Assembly: GCF_000208745.1 (NCBI RefSeq)
Contig: NC_030855.1
Coordinates: forward strand, 16,685,723-16,749,722
Source: Theobroma cacao
Lineage: Eukaryota > Streptophyta > Magnoliopsida > Malvales > Malvaceae
Direction of reading: 5' to 3'
Length of the DNA stretch: 64,000 nt
The notes beneath the pieces were generated by a model that saw nothing but the letters and a program-made list of their open reading frames with translations, did no database searches and was not told the origin of the DNA. Position numbers and translations under genes: made by a program. Each line of letters starts with the position of its first letter. Position 1 is the first letter of the stretch. This document shows, in pieces, positions 38,301 through 49,696 of this stretch.

Positions 38301-41001
38301 TCTTCTCTTTAAAAAATTTCATTAAATGTTTTTTGCAATCGATAGATTTAGTTGTGTCGATATTTGCTTTGATTCTATATATTGACTGTACAAAAAGGAA
38401 CTGATGCAAGACACTTTGATTCTATATATCGACTAGGCAAAAAGGAACTGATGCCAGACCCTTTTTTTGGCACAAATAGTAGCCAACAATGCTAACTGCA
38501 AAACATGTTGACTTGTGCATGATTTCTAGGTGTCATGAAATTTTGCAACAGTCTTCTAGCCAAAAGTGGTCCACGATTTCATCTCTAATAATTTTTACCA
38601 ATTTAAATTTAAATTTTAGAATATCTAATAAACTATTATCTCATTTCTTCCCTTTGATCAATCAAATGCTACATGAAAAGTGCTGATTGACATGTTGAAT
38701 ATGGTTATTGGTTTTTGTAAAAGTATACTTGTTCAATTTCCTTGGCTCCTTCCAGAATCTTATTTTACAATATTATAAGGTATGAATTGCTAAACCTGAA
38801 GTAAAAATGTTCAAAGTGTTAGAGGTCTGCAGAATGATGCAATAGGATATTACCTTCTTAGAAGAATTTGTGTGATGGACTTGAGTATTGACTTGGGACG
38901 GTGTAATGGAAACTGATGGGTCAAATTCAGGACTATAAATAAAATTGTGAGACAAGAATAGAAGAGAAGTTTTACTAAAAAAAATTTCTGGTGAATTCAA
39001 AACGTTTGGAAAGAATTTGATAAGTATGTGTGGAAACTCAAAGAAATGGCTTAGGATGCTGAAGTGGAAATGATGAAATTATTGTGAATGTTTATCTGTC
39101 ATTGAAGTGAAATTGAAAAGCAAAGTCTTTTTTGTTGCCTAGACCAGTTCCATTGATTAACTTCATTCATGCCCTCCACTCTGATCTTTAAATAAAGCTG
39201 ATCCTCTATTTGCTTCAGGTATAAGGTGATATCTGATGAGGTTTAGTGGTGCTCTTTCTTGGAGTGAATGCAACAGTTTCATTTGACTATTATGTTCAGT
39301 TTCTCTGAAATTTTCACTTAGGAGAAAGCTGGCACTTTAAGGGGCTTAAGTGACTGGTTTATATTTTAATTTATTAGATGTGGGAGATGGGTAGGAGTGA
39401 AATATTATATCTAAACATGTCAGAATGTTTTTTTTTTTATGTTAGGAGAGTTTTAAAACTTATCTATGGAGCATCTGGAGAAATTAAATTGAAAAGACCA
39501 CCCATGATTTCATATGGTTTTGCTATAAAGATTTTTCCTAATTTTATGGTAGGAACTGGCTTAGAATAAATTTGTTAATTGTATTTTGCTGTTTTCCTGT
39601 TGAAATTCATTATACCAAACAAACATCTGCTCATTTTTTTCAATTTCCTGATAATGTTTATCTAGCTGCTTTGGATTAGGGATGCTACTGAAAATTCCCT
39701 TCTCTTACAGGTTAAGGAGAAACTTAGTCCTACAGAATATAAAGAATTTGTGGGGTTTATGAAGGCAATGAAGTCCAAAGTGATGAAGATTGGTAATGTT
39801 CTGCAATCCATTGTGGGATTATTTTCAGGACCAGAAAGGCTTCCTCTTCTTGAAAGGTATAAATCAACTCTAATATGGCTGTCACTCTAATAATAATTCA
39901 AATTTGAAGGTTGTGTTTTGTTCTGGATGGTTTCTGTTTTTTATGTTTCTCTTATGATCTTCCATTATGTGAGCAACCTGAATTCCATTCCATTGTAGGT
40001 TAGGCATCTTGAAACTAGTATAGTATACTTTTGCTTCACCTTTAGCATAGTTTGGCGAGAGATTTTTTGGAACTCGTTGACCAGTTACTGTCAGGATGCT
40101 TCACACCAGATTTTGAGCTTTAGGATATCATTGAAAGTGAGGCAAAAATTAATTTCCTATTCTTGGTATGAGTAATGATTTATAAAAAATGCCAAATGAT
40201 GTTCACAACCAATGTACATGGACGTATGCTTGAAAAGCATCAAAGGGATATGGGGGAAAAAGGAAGAAGAATGTAGTTGCTTAAACGAGAAAGGGGAAAA
40301 AAAAGAGAGGAGAAAACAATAAAATCATAGCTGTTAATAAACTCAGGAGGAATAACTGAAATCATGTCTAGCATAAACCATGCACCATCAGGAAAATAAC
40401 AAGAAAAGTCAAGCCTTAAGCATAGCCAATTAGCCATAAAATATTCCATTGCATTGGTTACCGCTAGTTTTCCACAGCTCCCTCACAATCTAAAGAAGTC
40501 CTACCATTCTCCATACTTGCTAAGACCTTCCTTTATCTCACCCCTCTCCAAAAATCCCAGAAATGTTGTAAGCATGCTCCAACGTTATGTGAAGCAATCT
40601 AATATGTTAGAGGCAGCAACTGTCCTTAGAGATACTTATAACTTATGAGGGATACCTGTTAGCAACACTCATCCATGAGTACCAATTGCATCAACAATTT
40701 GCTATTTGACTGTACCTCGACTATTGGTGTTATGCCTTCAGACAGGGAGGGAAAGAATTGAGCTGACCACTGAGGTGTTAGTTTATTAGAGTACCTGATA
40801 GTCTTTAGCCTATCATGCATTTCCCAAAAAATTTTTCTCTTCTTTCTTTTTAGCATGAAATTATCATCTGTTATTTTTACCGGATCTTACACTGTTGTCA
40901 TCTGTAACAGATTCAAGGATTACGTGCCTGCAAAGTATCAATCTTTATATGAGCAGTACATTGAAACAAGTACAGAAATGCCTGACAATCAAAGGAACTA
41001 A
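26366..41001 (+). CDS. RTEL1: RTEL1-type Fe-S DNA helicase, 23 exons, 1052 aa
   Basis: This is an XPD-family superfamily 2 helicase of the RTEL1 branch, a nuclear enzyme that unwinds D-loops and T-loops in telomere maintenance and recombination control. The start [19 protein letters not shown] is characteristic. Walker A SPTGTGKT is at 42-49. Fe-S cysteines are probably C133, C154, C162 and C198. DEAH is at 241-244, motif [12 protein letters not shown] at 664-673, and a harmonin-N-like segment at about 975-1040. Exons: 26366-26467, 26884-27140, 29101-29249, 29852-29933, 30079-30226, 30334-30490, 30824-31107, 31257-31302, 32163-32304, 32399-32553, 33154-33245, 33335-33433, 33528-33596, 34400-34486, 34732-34791, 34890-35014, 35729-35786, 35855-35960, 36743-36805, 37548-37615, 37714-38286, 39711-39856, 40911-41001. 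All introns are GT-AG and the frame stays open throughout. The length is close to Arabidopsis RTEL1 and shorter than vertebrate RTEL1; no RING or PIP box was seen. It appears intact. Confidence 0.92.
27955..28586. mobile_element. Non-autonomous hAT-like element in RTEL1 intron 2
   Basis: The ends read AGGGCTGAGCA (27957-27967) and TGCTCAGCCCT (28576-28586), an 11-bp inverted repeat. Flanks AGCTGTCT (27947-27954) and AGCTGTTT (28587-28594) match at 7 of 8 bases, which fits the 8-bp target duplication of hAT elements. The 632-bp interior is GC-richer than the surrounding intron and has no transposase frame. Confidence 0.7.
38365..38462 (+). repeat. Tandem duplication of about 50 bp in RTEL1 intron 21
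   Basis: Two adjacent units share TTTGATTCTATATAT, GACT, CAAAAAGGAACTGATGC and AGAC. It is a local duplication with no coding role. Confidence 0.6.
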
Positions 41002-41720
41002 ACTTATCTTGTCCGAACAGTTGTTAGGTAGGGATGCCATTCTTCAATTTTTGTGATTGGTCTGGATGGAAATGAGCTTTTCTAGAGCAATGATCTCCTG
41101 GAGTGTCAGAAAGAGAAGAATTGAGATAAAACGTTGTGGAGGGTTTGTGTGAAGTATATCGCAACTTTTGACAAATATCAGAAAATGTTTGCCTGCGTAA
41201 CCAAGCAGCTAAGTGTTCTTTCATGTCTGGAGGAAAGTAACTTTCTCAACATGAGGGCAATGTTGCATTTGCAAACTCTTATTCCCGTATTATTCTACTG
41301 AGATTATGAAGGATTACTGGATTAGACTTGGTCACAGCTTACTTCTTGTGGAAAACAAAATCAAGCAAACGGAAATAGAGTGAAACTGGGAATTTTGTTG
41401 GAGAGATGAGATATAAAGGCAACCTAAGTTTTTGCTTCCTGATTTATATGGCCTTGACAGTGCATCAGCAAGAGCCTACAAGATGGTCGATTAGTTATTG
41501 GAAATGACACTAGTTACTGCACCTATGGTGCCCCTGAGATTTACATTCATGTGTAGATATTAAAATAGAACTGATTTACAAGGTATGAGGTTCCATTTGA
41601 TGGAAAGCATATGAGGTGCCTATTAATTACTTACTATATATTGTTCCTAAAATTTTCAGTTTAAGTCGAGTGGCTTCTGATTCTTAACCTGCCTAAATTA
41701 TTTATATTTGTGTATCATTG
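41002..41720. other. RTEL1 3' flank, probably including its 3' UTR
   Basis: No further exon or gene was recognised. I could not pick a single polyadenylation signal with confidence. Confidence 0.4.
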
Positions 41721-41724
41721 CTCT

Positions 41725-42215
41725 TTTTTTCTAAGTATAATGTTCAAAAATAAGTCCTCTAGTTATTCAAAAAAATTTAAATAAGTTTTTATTTTTAATC
41801 GTGTTTAATTAAATTTTTATATTTTTATTTTGGATCAAATAAGTTTTATGACTAATGATTGATTGTCATTAATCAAAATGTTTTTATTATTTTATATTTA
41901 CATGACATTGATATGATATTGATGTGGATAATAAAAAAGATATACGATCATGTTATAATGTAAAATTAATGTCACATTTTCAATTATGATATATCAACAT
42001 ATATTATCATCAATTATTATATGTTAGCATGTCATGTTGGTGTTACGTGATATAAAATGATAAAGAGTATTTTAATTAAATTAATTATTAATCAAAAGAA
42101 TTTATTCGATTCAAAATAAAAATAAAAAAACTTATTTAATTATAATAAAAGTATAAAGATTTAGTTGAATTTCTTAAAATAATTTAGAAATTTTTTTAAA
42201 TATTATGTATTTTTT
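41725..42215. repeat. Foldback (inverted-repeat) element, MITE-like
   Basis: The left arm (about 41745-41900, with TTTTTATTTTTAATC, TTTAATTAAATTTTTATA and ATTTTGGATCAAATAAG) is the imperfect reverse complement of the right arm (about 42060-42200). The loop contains a short TATCAACATATATTATCATC region. Fragments of the same arm recur at about 42480-42560 and 42600-42720. No target duplication could be fixed. Confidence 0.5.
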
Positions 42216-42719
42216 TATTTTAAATTTCAATATAAATAGATACTTGAGCTTATTACTAAAGTGATTGTTTATTTTATAGTACTAAAGGTAATTCCAAAGG
42301 TGGAATTGCCATCCTCACATGGATGATGTACATTTAATTCCACTCTTTGAAGTATGAGAGTCATTAAACAACTGCCTAAACAATTACTAGTTCACAAGTC
42401 ACTGCCAAATAGAAATGGAAGATGCCCAACCTTTGTATTGTTGCGAAATTTTTAACATAATATTTTAAAGAAGTTATGAATTATTTTGAAATTTAAATAA
42501 ATAATTTTATTTTTTTATTATGTTTAATTAAATTTTTATATTTTTATTTTAAGTCAAATAAATTCTTATAAGATATAATACTTAAATAAGTTTAATTTCT
42601 TAACTATTTCAGAAAAAGTAATTAAGACTCCATGAGTTCAATTAAATTTTAAAATTTTTATTTTGAATTAAATAAATCTTTCGTACTAATCGTTGATTAA
42701 TGGTGGTTAGTCAACCATA

Positions 42720-43427
42720 CAACTATTTATTTAATATCACGTGACATGTTGATATGTGATTTGATGATGATATCAGCCCATGACAAATGATGTGGTATAA
42801 AATATTGGTTAGTAGAAATTAATTTTTTTTTCTTTTTCTTTAAGCACATGTTCAAAAGTCATTGAGTTAAAATTTGAAGCAAAAAAAAAAAAAAAAATCA
42901 ACTTAAACAAACTATTGAGTTTCTAATTTATACAATTTACTTGCAATTAAGAGTTTATTTGATTAAAAATAAAAATATGAAAACTTGATTTGTATGTGTA
43001 AAAGGTAAGGGTGGGTACCTTACGTGATTCCATCGTTGGTTATCTAATGGTAAAAATCAGTCTTCATGTGAAATAATGGTGAAAAATATTATAAATTGGA
43101 TTATTGCTCTCAAGAGGTAGAAAATTCAGAGCCGGTGCAATTAATCACCAGGGAACAAGCAATGGACAACGTCAACACAAATATCCACCAAATCTTACCA
43201 AAAACCACAAGCATCCAATAACCTAAATTATAAACAAAGAGCCCTCTTCTTGAAAGCCACTCTTCACTCTTCTCTCTGTATAAAATATTTGCATCAACAA
43301 CATGACCAAATAAAATCCAATTTCTCAAAACAGTTTTGAACCCAACAACAATAAATCACCCCCATCATCACTCACCCTCCCTTGTTTTTCCCGTCTAAGG
43401 AAAGAAACAAACCCGATTGCCAAATCC
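42720..43427. other. AT-rich spacer and probable 3' UTR of the OFP gene
   Basis: The end nearest 43427 is the likely 3' UTR of the minus-strand OFP gene. It includes a poly(A) tract near 42880-42897. Nothing else was recognised. Confidence 0.4.
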
Positions 43428-44315
43428 TTACGTTACATTGTTATACCTTGTTCTCCTAGATCTCCTATCTCTTACAGCCTTAGAATTCCGAGACCTCGCC
43501 GGAATCTTCCTCTCGTTTTGACGCAAAGTCACGATCAGGTCAACGAAAGCACTTAAGATGAACTTGTAAGATTTCTTGTCGTTTAAGTTCAAGTAACAAA
43601 ACAAAAGCTCTTCCATGAAATCCCAATCGATTGTGGAATGATGTTGCAGCCTTGCTTCCACCATTTCTCGCATTGAACGCCGAAAATCATCGTACGGGTT
43701 CGGAGAATACGTTAAAACCGCAATGCATTCGTCAGGAATGCTCGGACACTTGGTATGATCGCCACCACAGCTGTTGGAGTCATTGGCAGTAGCGTTGGTT
43801 GAAGTTGAGGTCGAGGTTGACCCCACGTCCTCCGATGTTGACATGGTGGTGTTAGTCACGGCACTGCTCCGAGCCTCCTCGATAAGCGAACTCGACAACC
43901 CCGTAGCCACGAAGAACCTGTTGGACCCGCAAAGGTCTGGCGGAGGATCAACAAACCTTGGCGATTCAAACAAAATCCCACCAGGGCTTCTCACTTGATG
44001 ATGATCTTCACGATCTTCTCTAACACCTCTGCTTTCATTAACCTCTTCGTCGTCGTCTTTGATATATAACGACTTGAAATTCTCAAAGAGAAAACGATCA
44101 ACATCGGAAAGCGTAGCCGCATCATCGTTGTCACAAGTTCCTTGATCATTTCTGTCATGATTGACAGCAAAAGAAAGGGTTTTGGGGTGTTTGCAGCCTT
44201 TCAGGATCCATTTTTTGGAAGAAGAGAGTGAGTTCGATGGGAACTGAGTAGTTGGGGAGGGTTTTTTCATCTTGGCGAGGTAATCCTGGAGAGATTTCTG
44301 AAGCTTCTTGGACAT
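43428..44315 (-). CDS. OFP14: OVATE family protein, OFP14-like, 295 aa
   Basis: A single-exon gene. The protein begins MSKKLQKSLQDYLAKMKKP, an N-terminal pattern of the OFP13/14/16 group. It has an acidic patch (DDDEE, 87-91) and a serine/threonine-rich middle (about 155-182). The OVATE (DUF623) domain is at about 197-265, with SPNPYDDFRRSMREMVEARL and DWDFMEELLFCYLNLN, followed by a basic tail (274-290). OVATE proteins are plant-specific nuclear or cytosolic regulators that bind TALE homeodomain and TONNEAU-type partners and influence organ shape; repression is the usual reported activity. The frame is intact and of usual length. It faces RTEL1 tail to tail. The OFP14 assignment rests on the N terminus and on the adjacency to RTEL1. 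Confidence 0.88.
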   Translation of the reverse strand: MSKKLQKSLQDYLAKMKKPSPTTQFPSNSLSSSKKWILKGCKHPKTLSFAVNHDRNDQGTCDNDDAATLSDVDRFLFENFKSLYIKDDDEEVNESRGVREDREDHHQVRSPGGILFESPRFVDPPPDLCGSNRFFVATGLSSSLIEEARSSAVTNTTMSTSEDVGSTSTSTSTNATANDSNSCGGDHTKCPSIPDECIAVLTYSPNPYDDFRRSMREMVEARLQHHSTIDWDFMEELLFCYLNLNDKKSYKFILSAFVDLIVTLRQNERKIPARSRNSKAVRDRRSRRTRYNNVT

Positions 44316-44374
44316 TTTTTCTTTCAGGCTCTGTGTTTACTTTGGGGGTAGGCATATCAAGTCTAAAACCATGG

Positions 44375-44417
44375 GAGAGAGAGAGAGAGAGAGAGAGCTC
44401 TTGAGCGGTTTATAAAT
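44375..44417 (-). promoter_or_regulatory. OFP14 proximal promoter: TATA-like box and CT-repeat leader
   Basis: On the minus strand ATTTATAAA (44417-44409) is a TATA-like box about 95-100 bp upstream of the OFP14 ATG. It is followed by a CT dinucleotide run (44397-44375) in the probable 5' leader. CT-rich leaders are frequent in plant genes. The start site itself is not determined. Confidence 0.45.
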
Positions 44418-44419
44418 TA

Positions 44420-45687
44420 TTTACAAGGCAACTAGCTTTACAAACGTTTGAAAATTTACCTTGTTTAACGCATCAAGTTTTCGTGGGTATTTGGTGAGAA
44501 ATAGCCAAATAAGGCTGGCTATTAATTAATGGGGGATTTGCTGACTAATGAGGGGGGATTTTGAAAGTAAATGAGAAACATCTTCTTGGATTAATGTAAT
44601 TTACGCAGATTTTATGGAAAGTAGAAACCAATAGCATGGGAAATTGAGGATGTATTCCAGATTTATATTTTGCTTTAATTGGGAAAGAAGCACATTATGG
44701 AATTAAATTTTGCATTGATTGAGCAAGTTTTCCTCTGTCTATTAGGTTTTTTTTTTTTGACCATTAATGTAGACATTAAATTATTCAGTTTCACCTTGAC
44801 TTCTGGTCAGTTTTTATCCTCCATTTTTTTTTAAAAAAAGATATTTCTTGATTTATTTAGTATTCATAAAAATATGAATCACATTTTCATTAATTTAACA
44901 TGAATATTATAAAAATTTTACATCTCATCCACAATGTATCAAGTAATGGTCTTAACTGATACGTCTCTATTATAATCATTAACATACAAAAAGAGGCAAT
45001 ATTTTTAAGGAGGTTTCGAGAACATTTATTGTAGTTATTTTACCGATTAAATGTATGCCATATTTTTATATAGTCCTGCTGATTTTGATTGAACTTCATT
45101 ATGAGAACTTCGCCATTCAAATTCTTGTTCATTAATTAATTTCATCAAACGATATTTTAATTACATAAATGTTTAAACATATTTTTCTGATATAATTTTG
45201 ATAATGTTTTAAATATGTGCTCCAGCTATACAAATTGAAGTTTTAGGGTTAGTGGTTAGAAGACTTTATCCTAGTATGATTCGAGTAACAAAATAAAGAG
45301 TGTACCTAGCCACAATCAATACCCTTTTGGTGGCAAAAATTGAACAAAGTAATGGACTTGAATAATGAGGTTGATTTTATAATCCCTTAAAATGGAGAAA
45401 CTTTCACGCTCCTTAGCAAACAATCGAGTTGAACCAACGTAAGAGATGTAGGTTTAGTGATTTTGCTGCTGATTCCATTTGCATTTGCCTTTTCTTTCTT
45501 TTCCTCGCCCTGCTTTGTTTGTTAGTTCCATCTTTTGCTTGAGATTTTATCTGCGTCAGTTTTCTGATGAAGGAGAAGGGGCTGTACTATATCACTGTAT
45601 CTGCAGACGGCAGCCCACCAAGTGATTTGCACAGGAGGGATCAGTTCAGCACCCCTCCAATCTAAAATCTCACTTTCATTTTGCAAA
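44420..45687. other. Intergenic between OFP14 and the U1 gene
   Basis: AT-rich and single copy as far as I can see. No coding sequence or element ends were recognised. Confidence 0.45.
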
Positions 45688-45924
<237 letters not shown>

Positions 45925-45925
45925 C

Positions 45926-45939
45926 CAATCATAGTTAAA
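45926..45939 (+). terminator. U1 snRNA 3' box
   Basis: CA followed by five bases and AGTTAAA fits the plant snRNA 3'-end signal CA(N)3-10AGTNNAA. It directly follows the terminal hairpin. Confidence 0.8.
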
Positions 45940-46396
45940 ACAAGTTGAGTGCTAGTGTTTACGCAGAAGCAATTGTAGTAGGTGATTCTTCGTTTGTCGG
46001 TTGTTATTGATTAATCTATTATGTACAGCTTGTCCTCCAAATGCTTACCAACTTTTGTTTGATTTTCAAATTTTGCAACTGAACTAGAAAACAAATCACG
46101 GAGACTAGGCTGGACAGATAGCTAATATCCAAAGTTAATGCTTAAATCCTCTCTAAAAGATTAAAAGTATATATTAATATTTTGAGAATAAAGTACCTGT
46201 ACTAATCATTTTAATGAATTTTATTAGATTCTTTTGGGGTATAATTTGATAACTTTAATGGATGCATGTAGCACATAGCTAGTTATGTATATAATTGATT
46301 GGATAGATTTTCATGTGATAATAATTTATTGTGAAAATTTTATTGCTTAGCATAGTTTAAAGAAGTTGAGTGTTAGTGTTTAAGCAAAAGCATTTG
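45930..46396 (+). repeat. Pair of direct repeats between the U1 and U2 genes
   Basis: 45930-45975 and 46350-46396 are similar. Both run CATAGTT-AAA, AAGTTGAGTG, TAGTGTTTA, GCA and AAGCA. The first copy begins inside the U1 3' box and the second carries a degraded version of that box. The roughly 370 bp between them shows no snRNA body. Confidence 0.7.
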
Positions 46397-46463
46397 GAAG
46401 AATTGATTTTTATTTCTATCATAAGGATACTATACTAAAAGTTAGTTCTTTGACTAAGTTCAT

Positions 46464-46513
46464 ATCCCATATCAAGAGCACAAACAAGCAAGATGCCAAA
46501 GTGCTCTATAAAA
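46464..46513 (+). promoter_or_regulatory. U2 snRNA promoter: USE and TATA
   Basis: The USE-like ATCCCATATCA (46464-46474) matches RTCCCACATCG at 9 of 11 positions. TATAAAA is at 46507-46513. The USE starts 75 bp and the TATA 32 bp before the RNA start, with a 32-bp gap between them, again Pol II type. Confidence 0.75.
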
Positions 46514-46538
46514 GAGAAACAGAACTACATCACAGCTC

Positions 46539-46730
46539 ATACCTTTCTCGGCCTTTTGGCTAAGATCAAGTGTAGTATCTGTTCTTATCAGTTTAATATC
46601 TGATACGTGGATTATTAATCCACATGATATTAAATTAGTTTTTTTAGGGGAGAGCTCATCATAATAGCTTGCTATTAGAGTTCTTGAGTGTCGTGCATGC
46701 GTTGCACTATAGCATGGGCTTGGCGCAACC
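46539..46730 (+). ncRNA. U2: U2 spliceosomal snRNA gene (3' half divergent)
   Basis: The first roughly 70 nt are canonical: ATACCTTTCTCGGCCTTTTG, then GTGTAGTATCTG, the branch-site-pairing region. Stem IIb reads GTGGATT-ATT-AATCCAC, fully paired although its bases differ from the usual plant sequence, so changes on both sides look compensatory. The Sm region is an unusual T-rich AGTTTTTTTAGG. Stems III (TAATAG-CTTG-CTATTA) and IV (CATGC...GCATG) still pair. A USE, TATA and 3' box suggest a working variant rather than a pseudogene. In the spliceosome U2 pairs with the intron branch site. Confidence 0.88.
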
Positions 46731-46747
46731 CATTAATGTTAGTTCAA
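46731..46747 (+). terminator. U2 snRNA 3' box
   Basis: CA followed by eight bases and AGTTCAA fits CA(N)3-10AGTNNAA, immediately after the RNA body. Confidence 0.8.
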
Positions 46748-46929
46748 TGATTTGAGGCAAGATGTCATGAGTTAATTTTTGTATAAGGATATGACGAGGT
46801 AGAGTTGCTTAGGAAAGTAAGTCATCTTGTTAGCATCGAATGTTTTATGTTTTCATTTGACAAAGTTGTATGAAATCTTGGTTTTGATATTTGAATTGTC
46901 TAATATCATGTTTTGATCCTCAAGATTAT

Positions 46930-47112
46930 ACAAATGTTTGAAAAACAAATTCATGCTTAGAAAACATCATAAAGCTTTTCAAAATATTGATTGATATTTG
47001 ATTATAAGAAAGAATCATGAAAGAAATAGTTGAAGTGAAGAGTAAAAAAGTCAAAGAATATTGAAGACACAAGGCAAGCGTCAACTCTAGAGAAGCTCTA
47101 ATCGACCTTATG
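46930..47112 (+). mobile_element. Copia-like LTR remnant, first segment (host of the nest)
   Basis: This segment, together with 51050-51122 and 53354-54570, forms one broken element. Its members share short TAGTCGACC / CATAGTTGACC-type words. Each gap is filled by a younger insertion with a duplicated target site. The Copia assignment is tentative. The left edge is not fixed. 46748-46930 shows nothing recognisable. Confidence 0.45.
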
Positions 47113-47131
47113 TGTCATGGTCCGCACCAAC

Positions 47132-49555
47132 TGTGAAACCTCGACCTTCATAGACGTGTAGCGGAGGTAGACACGATGACGTGGATTAGGGATAGTTTTG
47201 TCATTTTCTTGGTGAGTCCCTAGAAGTGGGTTTTTCTAATATTATTAAGGTCTAAGTAGGCCTAAGGAATAAATGAATGGGGTAGATAATAATGAAATAA
47301 ATGAAGAAAATAGAAGTAATGATAATTTCCATAATAGGGGTAAAATGGTCATTTGGACCTCTGATCTAAATTTTTAAGTTTTTGTGAACTCAAGTACCTC
47401 TAGTTTATTATGGACCTTTTCTCAATATCAAAAGTGTAAAAAGTTTGAACCAAATGGAAAAAGAAGGCAAAGTCAACTATTGAATGACATTTTTGTAAAT
47501 AATTGGAACTTTAGTCAACCCAAGCATAAATATCTATTTTTTTCAACACTTTCACCTCACTTCCAGCAGCTTCTTCTTCTTCTTTCCATCCCTTCTCTCC
47601 ATTCCAAACTTTCCATCTTCCATGGAGGCCACCCTTGAAACCTCCATAACTTTCTCATGGTAACTCCAATTCTCATGTTTTATATACCTTTCTATAGGAT
47701 TTTTCATGCTCTCTCACTCTTTCACCTTAAAAACTCTCAAAAGGCTTTCCTTGGTACTTTCTCTCACTAGTTGAATGTTTTAGAGAGAGAAGAAAACTTT
47801 TCATAATAGCTTGAAAAACTTTTGAAAAGGAATTCAACTACAATTCGCCAAGGTGAGTAATGAGTTAGAGTTGATTTTTAAGTTATTGATGATGGTCAAT
47901 AATTAAATTTAGACGATTTTATTGCTAAAGGTTATTTATTCATTTTTAGTGTGACTAGAGTAGTGTAAATAAATAGCCAGTCAAATGGTAATTGGAAGCT
48001 AGTTAGGAATAACTAGTAACACTTGATTTAGGAAACAACTTTTGGAATAATATTCATGTAAATTGAGTTGGTGTGATGTTTTTGTGTGTGATAGGTTCCA
48101 ACGAGACCCCACATCTCCACTTGGAGCATTAGTGGAAGTTAGAGTTGCTTAAAGAATCAACAAAGAAAAGTGAGTGAACTTGCATTAAAATGTTTTGGGA
48201 TAAATGTATATATGTTTGATTGAATCACTTGAAATATTTTATTGATCTTTTTTTTAAATTATGCATAAGAACAAGTGCTTGATGAAACGTTTTTATGTTG
48301 TGAAATATGTAATGTGATGAATTCATGTGTTTCTATATTATGTTGATATGTATGTTATGTCTTGAACGATAATGTTGTGTGATAACTACAATCGAGCGTG
48401 TGTGGTGTGGGAGTGCACATGCCGGTGGTGGTGTGGTATGGAGTGTACATGATGATATTGCCTTGTGCGGTGTGGGAGTGCACATGATGATTCTAGCTAT
48501 GTGCGGTGTGGGAGTGCACATGATGATGATTCCAGCTATATGCGGTGTGGGAGTGCACATGAGCTGGAGAGACGGGAGTTGTATACGTGTTTACACATAC
48601 CATAAATAGGTTAGGGAAAATGTTATGTGATTGCACTGAATGTGGAATGTTGAAATTGTTAATTGCTTTCAAATTTATTTTCATTGCATCAAAAATAGAT
48701 TTTCGTTGTAACAAAGATCCTTCTCACTTAATTGTCCTATTTCTCCTTGCAGCGAAATTGCATTCTCACTGTAGCGAAAAACTCTCAGGTGCTGGGGGCT
48801 TGACCTAGCCGAGATTTTTGCTGCAGAGAGAAACTCTCTAGTGGTTTTCGGCTTTAATTTTCGCTGCAGCAAGAAACTCTCTGTCTTGTTGGAAATTTGC
48901 TACATGTTCTCACTTTTTAACTTCATTGTTGATCATGGATCTTTCAATACTAAGGCATTAAACAATTAAGGATTGAATTGAGGAGCTTTAACAAGAAATC
49001 AAGTTAAATTGCATTGTTTTTAACATAAGTGCATCATGTTTTCTAAAACTTTTCGTATGTTTGTTTGTTCCCTTCTTATGTTCACTCACTGGGTTTATAC
49101 TCACTATTTTTAACTTCATGTTTTCAGATTCAGAGGTAGTTGTGACCTAGAATGAGGTGTCCTCTCCTATTCACCTTTTGGTAAGTATTGTGGTATTCAG
49201 TAGCTATAGCTTCACCTAGAGTCACTCCGTTGGTAGTCAAGAGTCTTTTGCTTGTGTATATGTACACGTGATGTAAATCATCAAGATATGTGTTATGATC
49301 AAAATATGTATACTTTGACTTATGGTGCCATTGTGAGTTAGCAATGGGTGACATTATTTTAAGATAATACAAATGTAAATACTTGGTTGTCATAGTATGT
49401 TATTGAAATACTTATAGTTAAGAATTACGAAATGTGACTGTAAGAATGAGTGATGGAAAAATAGACAAGACTACATAAAAAGGCTTGCTTGGGCTTAGTG
49501 GGCTATGCCCATTGGGCCCATGCACCGTTTATGCCCCGAAAATTAGGCTGTGACA
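47132..49555 (+). mobile_element. Gypsy-type solo LTR, 2424 bp, TSD CCAAC
   Basis: The element begins TGTGAAACCTCG and ends GGCTGTGACA. It is flanked by exact 5-bp duplications CCAAC (47127-47131 and 49556-49560). It interrupts the TRIM solo LTR: removing it with one CCAAC restores the TRIM LTR alignment. No coding frame is supported. It includes the tandem array at 48395-48565. Confidence 0.85.
48395..48565 (+). repeat. Tandem array inside the solo LTR
   Basis: Five imperfect units of about 35-50 bp are built on GTGTGGGAGTGCACATGATG. The open frames across it on both strands are by-products of the repeat. Confidence 0.75.
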
Positions 49556-49696
49556 CCAACCTTCTGAGGCATTATCTGCTTTGGCCTGTCGACCTCACGA
49601 TTTTATCCTACAAAAGGTATCTTATAGGTTAAAAGTAGTGTGAATCCTTATATGCCCAATATTACTCTAATACATAGTTGATGTGAGATTCATGGC

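Noticed and set aside
26366..41001. DDX11/CHL1 or FANCJ instead of RTEL1
   Set aside because: The N-terminal [19 protein letters not shown] start, the [10 protein letters not shown] region and the harmonin-N-like C terminus match RTEL1. CHL1 and FANCJ have different starts and insertions.
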